The notes below the pieces were generated by a model. It was not told where the DNA came from. It did no database searches and saw only the letters and a list, made by a program, of their open reading frames with translations. Below are positions 22,762 to 33,251 of a stretch of DNA of 64,000 nt, piece by piece. How positions within the stretch are numbered: the stretch's first letter is position 1; each line of letters opens with the position of its first letter. This DNA is from Chloranthus sessilifolius (Eukaryota; Streptophyta; Magnoliopsida; Chloranthales; Chloranthaceae), in contig CM037587.1 in the NCBI GenBank assembly GCA_021018995.1, positions 72,612,604 through 72,676,603 of the forward strand, in the 5' to 3' direction. The position numbers and the translations under genes were made by a program.

Positions 22762-25275
22762 TGTAATAGCCCGAAAAATCACACTGAACTATAACCTCGG
22801 GATCCGTGCCCGATCAGTCACAGGTTTGACAAATTAGGAGTTCAATAGTTAGCGTAGAGTGTGATGAGTGAATGAGATGAGATGGTTTGTGAAGCTATGT
22901 GGTGTGTGTTGTGAATCTGAAGTCACATACACCTATTGAGGTGCATGTGCTCAACACACAAGCTAGGGGGGAGATAAAAGGGTTTAATAACCCTAAAACC
23001 AATAGCTTTGGTTGTTGAGAGAGAAGTAAAGAAGAGAGAGAGAGAGGAGTAAAGAGAGTGATAAAGTAATGAGTTATTGTGGGTGATCGAAAGGGAGATT
23101 CTAGCATTAAAGAGGCCGATTCTGCGCAAAGAATCCGTTCAAGCCAAAGCTGGAACCCTAGCCTTCCAACCACCTTATTTGAAATCAATTTGAGATTTGA
23201 TTAAAGGTAAATTTTTGTGAATAAAATGCATAGATGGTAGAGGTTAATTGTAGTTGAAAAATGGTTTAGATTGTAGGATGATGGTTTAGAAGAATAGAGG
23301 AAAAAGAATGGAAAAAGGTTGGGAAGACCAGCTCGAAAGGGGCTGAATCTGGCAATTTCGATTAATCGAAATTGGATTTCGATTAATCGAAATTGGCCAA
23401 GAAGTTGAAAAGTCAGAGGACCCCGACTTCGATTAATCGAATTGGGTTTCGATCAATCGACCTTGGTTTTCGATTAATCGATTTGGGTATCAATTAATCG
23501 ACTGGGAACCTCCAGTGGACCCCAGGGGCTGGAGGAAATGACTTGGGGAAAATCGACTAATCGAAAATGGGATTTCGATTAATCGATTTCAATTTTCGAT
23601 TAATCGATTTGGGATCGATTAATCGATTTTAGGAACTCGATTACTCGAATTGAGAATCGACTTGGCTGAACAGAGAATTTCGATTAATTGAATTAGGATT
23701 CGACTAATCGAATGAAAATCTCGATTAATCGATTTGAGAATCGATTAATCGATATTGACTTTCGATTAATCGATTAATCGAATCAGATTCGATTAATCGA
23801 TTTTGGAGTTCGATTAATCGACTGAGCTAATTTATGTTAACTTTTGAGTTTGACTTTAAGATTCTTGGAGGGTCTTGGACCTTCTTTATTGCATCCTTAG
23901 TGATGTGTTTCACATGTTATGTGGTACCATAGGTGGTACGAGTGAGCTAGTGCACAAGGAGCCACGTGGGACCTTGATGCATTGATCGAACGAAGACTTG
24001 AGGTAGGGAACACCTTGAACATGTACTTTATTTTACAAGAGCATGTATGTAGTGATATAGAATTCAAATTCAAATATTTATTGCTTAAGAATTGTGAAAA
24101 GTGTGTGTGAGTAAAACCCATAAGAGTAAGTATAATGAGCCATCCCCAGGGGATGAAGAAGTAAAGAGATAAGAGCATCAGGTGTGATGCAAGTAAATGG
24201 ATACATCCCAGGGATGTATCCAAGATTGAATCATGATTGATAGGGCCTAACTGATATAAGATAGCACACTTACACGGTGAATAACTATATGTAAGGCACC
24301 GATATTTTTGTTATTTGAGGTTTGATAGGGTACCCCACCGACGTGGCGGGATATCCCACATTACACGGCGGGATATCCGTGGACCGATCTGTTGGCGAAA
24401 CAGAAGCCGATCACGGAGGCTTATCCGTACATAGTAAGCACACCCAGTGTTGATTTGAGATAAGTGAAACCCGCCACCAATTCCTGTGAGAGGGCTTGGG
24501 TACTATATGGTATTCCCAGGGAATACGTTAAAAGTGTCTATATAGATGGCGATGAAGGGTATCTCATCGGGGCTGGATGCTATATTGCCCGGGGAGTACT
24601 TAAGTTGAAAGTTTAAGTTCTGCTTTAGGCCTTTTCAAATTATTCATGAGTAAATAAAAGACACGAGTAAACTACCGGAAATGTAATACTTTTAACTGTT
24701 TCATCGAATGATAACATCATGCATGGCATATCATGGAATATATGTGAGTAATAATTTATATGTTCAACGTGTTTTGTTCCCTATTGAGCTAGGATGTAGC
24801 TCACCCTAGACTATACGTCGCAGTCCACTACTAGCAGCCGAGGCTTCAGAGATGTCGACCACAGTGAGTCGGGCCTTGCGGCCGGCGACGAGTTGGAGCC
24901 ACCTCCTGAGGACTTCTTCTAGAGGACTCCGTTGTGCCGCTTTGAGGGCTTTTTGAGAGGGATTGTACGGCTTGGTATGTCAAGCTTTGTTTTGGTTAAA
25001 CTATGTATATATTGAGTTTGAGATTATTCTTTTGGGGCGAACCATCCGTGATGATTGCTATCATCGATGGTTCGGATCGGTTCTCCATTCATGCAGAGGC
25101 ATGAGGGTAGAACTGTCTTTTGGAGAATTGCTTTAAAATAGATTTAAATTCTGCAGTTTCATTATTTTTTCATGCATGCTTGATATGCCAATGTTTCGTG
25201 TTTAGCTAAGGGGCACGGTGAAGATGATCGTGCTGATGGCACGGGTTTCAGGGTGCCGAAATCCGGGCTGTCACA
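22762..25275 (+). repeat. Element 2 5' LTR
   Basis: TGTAATAGCC...TGTCACA, 2,514 bp. Features in order: a CACATACACC/GGTGCATGTG inverted repeat (22924-22949), GATAAAAGG TATA-like box (about 22973), GA-rich leader, AAAGGTAAAT donor-like site at 23207, palindrome array (about 23355-23825), CCCAGGG hairpins (24140-24530), the AGCTAGGATGTAGCTCACC box (about 24786) and the TCATCGATGGTTCGGATCGG block (about 25060). About 60 bp shorter than the 3' copy through small deletions. Confidence 0.96.
23355..23825. repeat. TCGATTAATCGA palindrome array in the 5' LTR of Element 2
   Basis: About 18 copies of TCGATTAATCGA or near variants, spaced mostly 15-30 bp. Near 23763 two motifs overlap (CGATTAATCGATTAATCG); the matching place in the 3' LTR (near 34271) has the motifs separated, so the array evolves by small deletions between units. 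Confidence 0.95.
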
Positions 25276-25277
25276 GT

Positions 25278-25289
25278 TGGTATCAAAGC
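25278..25289 (+). other. Element 2 primer-binding site
   Basis: TGGTATCAAAGC, 2 nt after the LTR end. Complementary to the 3' end of initiator tRNA-Met with one mismatch, identical to the Element 1 site. It is followed at once by a pyrimidine tract and AG (25290-25301), which is acceptor-like. Confidence 0.9.
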
Positions 25290-25366
25290 TTTTTCTTTTA
25301 GCAATTCTGACAATCGTCCTTTTGGTCAGAACATAGGGGCTTCTGCTAACGAAACTTTAGTTTCAA

Positions 25367-26752
25367 ATGCAGCCGCAAATGTCATCTAGAGGAAGAGGCC
25401 GACCAAGAGGAGGCCAGCAGAGGAGTCTACGTAGTGGAGATGATTACATCTCTCCTACTAATAGAGTGCCTTTAGGAGGTACTGAGGCCCTAGGGGGCAG
25501 TAGTAGTCGACAGCGCGATGAAGAGGATCGAGATCATCAGGATCAAGATCTAAGAGAGCAAGAAAGAGTGAGAGAAAGATAAGAAGATAGAGAGGAGCGA
25601 CAAATGATGATGCACACTATAGAGACTATGGCAGCTGCCATGGCACAACAAGCCGCATCCTTTGCAGCTCATGCGTCAAGAGAACAGCAGCCACCTACAC
25701 CACCTGTAGGACCTGCGCTGCCTGTGCCCTCATCTTTTACAGAGTTTAGGAGGATGAGACCTTCTTCATTTTCTGGACAGGCAGACACAATGGCCGCTGA
25801 GAACTGGCTGATGGAGATGGAGAAAGTCTTTAGCGTGCTGACATGCACAGAAGATGAGAGTGTGAGATGTGCAGCTTATATGTTGGATGGGGAGGCTGGG
25901 CCTTGGTGGAAGTCCGTGATACGGACTCGGGCTCAGGAGACCCCAGAGTTGCCTTGGACTTGGGAGGAGTTTGTTGAGGAGTTCAACAAACAATATTTTT
26001 CGGAAGTGGTGAGGAACCAGCTTGAGATACAATTTCTACAGTTAGTGCAAGGGAGAATGACAGTGAGAGAATATGGGGTGGAGTTTCTACGACTTGCCCA
26101 TTTTTCTCCGGATTACGTCGCTACTGAAGTGATGAAATCCAAGAGGTTTCAGCAAGGATTGAAGCCTGAGGTTAGGGGAGGAGTAGCTCCATTTCAATTG
26201 AGGACCTATGAAGAGGTCATGAGTAAGGCATTGGTTGTGGAAGAAGAAAATACAAATAGATATAGACAGAGAGAGCAGCAGCGGGGAGGAAATGAACAAG
26301 GAAGGACAGGGACCTATGAACCGATGAACAAAAAGCCGAGGTTCATGGCCCAAAATCAGAGACCACGCCAGGAGGTTTCGGGAGGCCAACAAGAACAACA
26401 CCAACAGAGGTTTCCATTACTTGCGTCGGGGAGACCTTTACGCTATGAGAGCCCTACCATGTCTACTGGCGCCACTATCACACAGGGTTCTCGTACTGTT
26501 TCTTCCGCACCTCGGGAGACTTGCGCAAAGTGTGGCAAGCCTCATAGGACGGTGGATTGCAGATCGAGAACTAGGGGTTGTTTTCGATGTGGCAAGGTGG
26601 GCCACCTGATCAAGGATTGCCCCGAGACGGATAAATGAAAAGGCGATTTGATTCTTGACCACGACCCATTCAAGCAAGGAAGCCGATCGTTCAGGGGAGA
26701 GCCTATGCAGTCACTGCTCAGGAAGCAGGGAACGTGCATGACGTCATCCAAG
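25367..26752 (+). pseudogene. Element 2 gag (one stop, one late frameshift)
   Basis: ATG at 25367 gives MQPQMSSRGRGRPR. A single in-frame TAA at 25580-25582 interrupts the charged N-terminal segment, and the same frame then continues from 25604 for 344 codons. The gag capsid domain (FRRMRPSSFSGQADTMAAENWL, WTWEEFVEEFNKQYF) lies at about 25740-26110. Zinc knuckles CAKCGKPHRTVDC and CFRCGKVGHLIKDC lie at about 26524-26625. A stop at 26636-26638 and a small frameshift precede the segment (RKPIVQGRAYAVTAQE) that leads into the donor-like site at 26753. Role: particle formation and RNA binding. Confidence 0.92.
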
Positions 26753-26920
26753 GTGAGATTTTTTTAAAATTAAAGAAAATCCCGTTTCATTAAAATTTTA
26801 GATAGAGAAGGTGCATGCATTAGGAATGGTATAGATTCTTTTTCTCAGTACTAAATCTATATGTGAATTAAGGGTGTATTTTGATGTGTAAATTATTGTA
26901 TGTATGTATGTATACTATAG
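26753..26920 (+). other. Putative intron between gag and protease (Element 2)
   Basis: CAAG then GTGAG at the donor; TATACTATAG then GTACT at the acceptor. Removal joins VIQ to GTLTIYEKG at the same codon as in Element 1. The length differs (168 against 145 bp) and most of the interior is diverged, but both splice-site-like ends and one internal block are conserved. Alternatives are a sequence insertion in the common ancestor or an internal entry site for pol translation. Confidence 0.5.
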
Positions 26921-28555
26921 GTACTTTAACTATTTATGAAAAAGGATGCTTTGTTGGATATGACGCTAGAGTGTTGATAGACCCAGGGTCTACCCACTCA
27001 TTCGTCACTCCACGTCTCGCCAAGAAGATGAAGATTGTTCCAGAGGCGTTGGATTTCGTCCTATCTGTGTCTATTCCGACTGGAGAGTTAGTAGACACGG
27101 AGTTAGCTTGCAAATCCATCATTGTAGTAGTTCGAGACTTAGAGGTGCATGAATTAAAAGCAAAGTTGATACTGTTAGACATGCAGGGGTTTGATGTGAT
27201 CCTTGGCATGGACTGGTTGGCGCAGCATTGTGCAATCGTCGATTGCAAGGACAAGGTAGTCATTTTCAGACCCAACACAAGACGATCATTTGGTTTCAAG
27301 GAGTGAGGTCGTCATCTGTGCCACTGATCTCAGTAGTCAGGGCCGAGAAAATGATCAGAAAGGGTTGCAGTGGATACTTGGCTTTCTTAAAGGAGGACAA
27401 GGAAGGAAGGAATATCATTTCTGAGATAGCAGTTGTGCGAGACTTCGCCGACGTGTTTCCAGAGGAATTACCTGGATTACCTCCAGAAAGGGAAGTAGAA
27501 TTCGCCATTGACTTAGCACCAGGAACGGAGCCTATTTCGAAAGCGCCTTATAGAATGGCTCCTGCTGAGTTGAAGGAGTTAAAGGAACAACTGCAAGAAC
27601 TTATGGACAAGGGATTTGTTAGACCGAGCGTGTCTCCATGGGGAGCACCGGTCTTGTTTGTCAAGAAGAAGGATGGGTCAATGCGACTATGCATTGACTA
27701 TCGACAATTGAACAAACTCACTGTGAAGAACCGCTACCCTTTGCCTAGAATTGACGATCTATTCGACCAACTGCAAGGAGCAAGGTATTTTTCTAAAATC
27801 GACCTGAGATCTGGATATCATCAGTTGCGAGTCAAGGCAGAGGACATCCAAAAGATAGCTTTTCGGACACGGTATGGACACTATGAATTCCTTGTGATGC
27901 CGTTTGGATTGATGAATGCTCCGGCGTCGTTTATGGATCTGATGAACCGAGTGTTTAAACCACACTTGGACTCTTGCGTCGTAGTATTTGTTGATGATAT
28001 ACTGATATACTCCAAATCCAAGACGGAGCACGAAGAACATTTGAGGATTGCTCTACAGACGCTACGTGAACACCAATTGTACGCCAAACTCAGCAAGTGT
28101 GAGTTTTGGTTGGAAGAGGTTAGCTTTTTGGGACATGTTGTCTCAAAACATGGTGTCACTGTAGATCCAGCAAAGATAGAAGCAGTGGTTAAATGGGAGC
28201 AACCAAAGACAGTGACCGATGTCCGAAGTTTTCTGGGCTTAGCAGGCTATTATCGACGTTTCGTCAAGGGGTTTTCAAAGATATCAGGACCTCTCACAAA
28301 GCTGACACGAAAAGATTCAAGGTTTGAGTGGAGTGAGGCATGCGAGAAGAGTTTTCAAGAACTCAAAACGAGACTCACTTCGGCTCCAGTGTTAGCGATT
28401 CCTTCAGGCAGTGGAGGATACGCCGTGTACAGCGACGTGTCATACAATGGCCTTGGTTGTGTACTCAACCAACACAAGAAGGTGATAGCTTACGGATCAA
28501 GACAATTGAAGAACACGAGAAAAATTACCCGACTCATGACTTGGAACTAGCGTAG
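26921..28555 (+). pseudogene. Element 2 pol: protease, RT, start of RNase H
   Basis: Protease: VLIDPGSTHSFVTPRLAKK (about 26970-27030) and DVILGMDWL (about 27195-27225). A one-base frameshift near 27300 leads to the frame (27309-28550) with the full [41 protein letters not shown] at 27987-27998, then the connection and [12 protein letters not shown]. RNase H begins at [16 protein letters not shown] (about 28420) and is lost at a frameshift near 28505. RT looks catalytically complete. Confidence 0.93.
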
Positions 28556-28779
28556 TCATTTTATATCAAGATTTGGAGACATTACTTGTATGGTGAGACT
28601 TTTGAAATTTTCACGATCATAAGAGCCTCCGATATCTCTTCACACGTAAAGAGCTCAACATGAGAGCAGAGGGTGGATGGAATTCCTCAAGGATTACGAT
28701 TGCTACAATACCATCCAGCAAAGGCGAATGTAGTAGCCGACGATTGAGTCGGAAAGGTTCAAATTTCGCTTAGCTTTGT
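28500..28779 (+). pseudogene. Element 2 RNase H end with clustered small deletions
   Basis: Aligns by eye to Element 1 14110-14420 ([15 protein letters not shown] region and the DALSRK end) but is missing a base or a few bases at many places, e.g. TTTTCACGATC for TTTTCACCGATC and CCGACGATTGAG for CTGACGCCTTGAG. The sequences on both sides are well preserved. The cluster may be real decay or local consensus error. Confidence 0.7.
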
Positions 28780-30325
28780 TTGATTTTGGGTATGCACCGA
28801 TGGAAATTATTGGAAGACCTGGCATTCTACGAGGCGAACATTGAGTCAAAAGCCACCGGATCCTTTTTGGCTAACATATCAGTAAAGCCAGTGATATTTG
28901 AGCATATCCACGATCTACAGATGAAAGATCCGGCATTAACAAAGATTCATCAAGACGTGAGTGAAGGCATCAGGTCGGACTTCTCGGTTAAAGAAGATGG
29001 TTCTTTATTGTTTAAGGGCCGTCTATGCATTCCGGACAATACCGATCTAAGACGAACGATTCTTGATGAGGCCCATAAGTCAAATTATGCTATCCACCCT
29101 GGTAGCACCAAAATGTACCAAGATTTGAAAAAGAACTACTGGTGGAGAGGACTGAAGCAAGACGTGGCCGAGTACGTGTCACGGTGTTTGACTTGTCAAC
29201 AAGTGAAGGTTGATCATAGACATCCTGCTGGACTATTGCAACCTTTACCAATTCCAGAATGGAAGTGGGAATCGATCTCAATGGACTTCATTGTGGGATT
29301 ACCCCGTACTGCCAAGAGACACAATGCCATTTGGGTCGTTGTAGACCGATTGACCAAATCAGCGCACTTTTTGCCATACAATACTACGTATACAGCAGGA
29401 AGACTGGCAGACTTATACATGAAGGAGATTGTAAGATTACATGGGATTCCAAGCAGCATAGTTTCAGATCGTGATCCACTATATACATCCAAGTTTTGGA
29501 AGAAATTTCAAGAAGGAATGGGAACACGACTAGACTTTAGTTCAGCTTTCCATCCTCAAACTGATGGGCAGACAGAGCGAGTGAACCAAGTAATAGAAGA
29601 CATGCTCAGAGCGTGCATGCTAGATATGCAGGATCTTTGGGATGAGTATCTACCGCTGCTCGAATTAGCATACAACAACGCTTCAAATGAGCATTGGCAT
29701 GGCACCGTATGAAGCTCTGTATGGACGACGATGCAAGTCACCCCTCAATTGGGAGGAAACAGGTGAGAAATTTGTGTTAGGGCCAAAACTACTTGAAGAT
29801 AACGCCACCGTTGTTCGAATTATCAGAGAAAGGCTGAAGTCAGCACAGAGTAGACAGAAAAGTTATGCCGATATGAAGCGGACTAGTGTCGACTATAAAG
29901 TGGGTGAGCACGTGTTTGTCAAAGTGTCACCTATGAAAGGCGTAATGAGATTTGGCAAGAGAGGGAAGTTAAGCCCACGTTATGTTGGACCATTCAAAAT
30001 TTTGGGACGCGTAGGTGAAGTTGCGTATCGCATTAGTTTACCACTGCTGTTTGATCGAGTACATAACGTTTTCCACATATCGATGCTCAGAAAGTATGTG
30101 AATGATCCGTCTCATGTGTTAGGAAAACAACCTATGGAGATGTGTGAGGACATGAGCATGATAGAGGAACCAGTGGAAATCTTGGATCGAAAGGAACAAC
30201 TACTACGCACTAAAGTGATTCCCTTAGTGCTTGTTCGGTGGAACAATCATCCAAAAGAAGAGGCTACTTGGGAAAGAGAGGCTGATGTGAAGGAACAATA
30301 TCCAGCCGTGTTTCCAACGACGTGA
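28780..30325 (+). pseudogene. Element 2 pol: integrase and chromodomain
   Basis: First frame 28780-29712 and second frame 29687-30325, separated by a frameshift near 29685. The zinc-binding H/H and C/C residues are present (AHKSNYAIH; CLTCQQVK). The core carries the first Asp in SMDFIVGLP (about 29280), the second in VSDRDPLYTSKF (about 29465) and Glu in DGQTERVNQ (about 29570), so the DDE triad is intact. The C terminus has the VGEHVFVKVSPMKG and GPF-type motifs and the chromodomain VLVRWNNHPKEEATWERE (about 30228-30280). It would insert the cDNA copy into chromatin. Confidence 0.94.
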
Positions 30326-30534
30326 GAATCCAATGTAAACCACAAACATGTTTGTGGAATCTCCACGATACTTGTAATTCAATGGAAGTTTTGATCAAAG
30401 TATGATTTAACGACCAGATTTTTATGCACATGACCAAGTGTATGTGTTTTTATGGAACTATGAACCACTTGATAACATAAACTACCAAAAGAAATTAAAG
30501 AACCAAGAAAATTAAAAATCTGCAGAAATTGGGC

Positions 30535-31180
30535 AAAACCGATTAATCGAATTTCAAATCGATTAATCGATTTGGAATTTCGATTAATCGATTATGTTCG
30601 ATTGGTCGACTGGCACCTGCCAGTGACTGGAAATTTGAAAAAGAGTTAGAACAGACATAGAATGCAATTTCGATTGATCGAGTTATAATTTTGATTAATC
30701 GATTTGGGATCGATTAATCGATTTTGGAAATTCGATTAATCGATTTGGGATTTCGATTAATCGAGCTGGAAGTTTGATTGATCGAATTACTAAAGGGACT
30801 TGGAAGAAATATGAAGTCAGAGGAACGATTTCGATTAATTGAAGTGGAATTCGATTAATCGAAGTAGAATTCGATTAATCGAATAACTTAAAGAATCCTG
30901 AAAATTTTGGAAGTTACTGCACGATTTCGATTAATCAAAGTGAATTTTGATTAATCGATTTTGAAATTTTGATTAATCGAAATGGATTTCGATTAATCGA
31001 CTGGCTCGCGCCAGTGAGCTAAAAAACTTAAGTTTTTAAACGGATACGATTTCGATTAATCGAAATGTTTTCGATTAATCGAATTTGACTTTCGATTGAT
31101 CGATTTGAGAAATCGATTAATCGATTTTGCGCGACTTAACCTAGTTTTGAATCTCGGTTAATCGATTCTGAATTTCGATT
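30535..31180. repeat. Post-pol TCGATTAATCGA palindrome array (Element 2)
   Basis: About 25 palindromes, intact or with one or two changes, ending about 15 bp before the internal TATA box. Same position as 16179-16765 of Element 1, but individual spacers have diverged more than the palindromes themselves. Confidence 0.93.
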
Positions 31181-31189
31181 AATCGAGCC

Positions 31190-31408
31190 GGGGCCTATAT
31201 ATAAAAATTTGGGGATTTCATTCCCCATTTTAAATCATTTAAGCTTGGGATTTTTGGGCGCTTCATCTTCTTCCTCTTCTCCGACCATCCCAAGACTCTA
31301 GGGTTTGATTTCCGATTCGATCGCATTCAAGGCTCCAGAACCCACGGTAAACCCTAATTTCGCACTTTCCCTTCAATTTGAACTAGCTAAACCCTAGATT
31401 TTCTAAAA
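31190..31408 (+). promoter_or_regulatory. Internal promoter and leader of the extra ORF (Element 2)
   Basis: GGGGCCTATATATAAAAA (TATA at 31196-31206), then a CTTCTTCCTCTTCTCCGACC leader and telo-box-like motifs CTCTAGGGTTTGA, GGTAAACCCTAATTT and GCTAAACCCTAGATT before the ATG at 31409. The layout is conserved with Element 1. CACGGTAAACC could also be a 5' splice site. Inferred to drive the extra ORF separately from the LTR. Confidence 0.6.
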
Positions 31409-32970
31409 ATGCCGCCCAAAACCCGGTTGTCTTCGAAGAAGGCAACCTCTAAGTTGCCGGTTAGGCGTAAAAATGCCGCACCACCACCACCTACCCCATC
31501 GCCGGTGAGGACTCCGTCACCGTCGACATCGGAGACCACCTCCGATTCGAGGAGCGCATCTATGCGCGAGTCTTCCTGCGAATCAACCCCGATGCCCCCA
31601 CCACCCACTAATGTGGTACAACCAAATGAATGGTGGGCCGCAAAGACCTTTGAGGTCGAATACATTATAGACCCTACCCTTTTCACAAATCCCGATGTAC
31701 CGGGCGAGACCCAATGGGCTCGAAACTACCTTAATAACGCCGGTCTCGGTAACCTTCTCAAACCAATCCGAGGTTCTTACTACCCTAGATTGGTGAGATT
31801 ATTCTATCAAGGGCTTGTGGACGGCCCGACCGATGATGTGATCAAGACCACTATCGAGGGTCGCGACTACATGATCACACGTCGTCATATACACGAGGTG
31901 CTCGAGTGCTACCTCGATTTCACCCATGAGACCACCCTATTCCCACCCTTCGAGGAGGAACCTCGCTTCGAGGAGGTCATGACCCGCATGACAAATGGTA
32001 AAAAGGGGTCGGGCTCCTCCATAAAGAGGGTTGACCTTCCCCACTATATGTGGATGCTTGACTCGGTGGTCAAGTGTAATCTATACCCTATGCGCCACGA
32101 CACCGAGCGCGTGGAGAAAGTGCAACAGGCACTTTACTCGGCCTTCTATGGCCGGTGGTTTGATGCCACCATGCTCATCCTCGAGGGGATGAGGTACATA
32201 AAGGGCAAGCTAATGAAGGGCAACCTCCGGCCCAAGGAGAAGATGCCCTACGCTCGCCTCATATCGAGCATGTTGGAGTGCTACTCCAACGATCCATCCT
32301 ACGCCGTCTCTCCTCATGAAGAGAGGGCTACGGACTGCGTGAAGACATTCTCCATGTCTTCATGGGCCCGTAGCTACAACTTGCTAAAGCGGACCCTACC
32401 GGCTCCGGGTCCCGCTCCAGTAGCCCCAGCAGTAGCACCACCGCCACCCCCACCACCACGAGACCCACCTGGGTGGGTGGGGCACACCGCCAGCACGAGC
32501 CATCCATGGAGAGGGCCACCTCTCACACAGCAGCCTCACCGACACCGCCAGCCCACTCCGCGCCCGCGACACCCACCTCATCCTACCGCCGACGTGCCGC
32601 TTCGTCAGGACCAACCATAAAGGAGGTGTTGGCCCGTATGGAGGCCAACAATGAACGGATGAATCGGAGGATGGACTTCCTCCTCTTCCACACCCTCCGC
32701 CACATCTACCCGACCTCACCGCCACTCGCGGAGGAGGAGGAGGACAGCCAGACGACGACCTTCCATAGAGGACCCGTCTTCCATCCTACCATAGCCACTA
32801 CAGACGCGGCTCCTTCCACATCTATCTCCGCTCCACCGACCGAGACGCCGCAGCCACAGCCGACTATCCAACCAAAGACAGCCACCACCACCACGCCAGG
32901 CTCCTCCGGACCAGCCAGAGCACCCCACCTCACATGGAGCAGCCCGCCCAAAGACCCACCCGCCTCCTGA
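31409..32970 (+). pseudogene. Extra ORF of Element 2, putative plant transposon-type protein
   Basis: About 520 codons in two overlapping frames (31409-32620, then 32473-32970), so one frameshift near 32470. N terminus: basic, NLS-like KKATSKLPVRRKNA and Pro-rich (residues 1-70). The conserved domain at about residues 75-325 has WWAAKTFEVEYIIDP, NPDVPGETQWARNYL, YYPRLVRLFYQGL, a RDYMITRRHIHEVLECYLD helix, LPHYMWMLDSVVKCNLYP and MPYARLISSMLECY. A Pro/Ala-rich linker and a predicted coiled coil VLARMEANNERMNRRMDF near the C terminus precede a Thr/Pro-rich tail. No protease, RT or DDE motif. By eye closest to the 'putative plant transposon protein' domain; function unknown. Confidence 0.72.
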
Positions 32971-33251
32971 GTCATGTATTTATTTTGTTTGAGCCATCAT
33001 TGTATACATGTAGATTTTATACGCCAACTTAATTGGCATTGTAAATATGTTCAATTATAAATATAAATCAAAATTTTGGTGTAAACTCTTCAATTTTGTA
33101 ACATTTTAATTCTACGCTGGTATTCGAAATTACCTGGATGCGTCTGAGTCAATTCGATCGACTTCACCTGAGAGTGGGGGGGGAAGAGAGAGACCCAAAC
33201 CGACGAACCTTGGGTTATTTTCGAGGACGAAAATTCCCAAGGTGGGGAGGA
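32971..33251 (+). other. Element 2 3' UTR and polypurine tract
   Basis: Non-coding. Contains the conserved TTTTCGAGGACGAAAATTCC block and PPT AAGGTGGGGAGGA (33239-33251) abutting the 3' LTR. A second G-rich tract (GTGGGGGGGGAAGAGAGAG, about 33174-33192) lies upstream. Confidence 0.85.
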
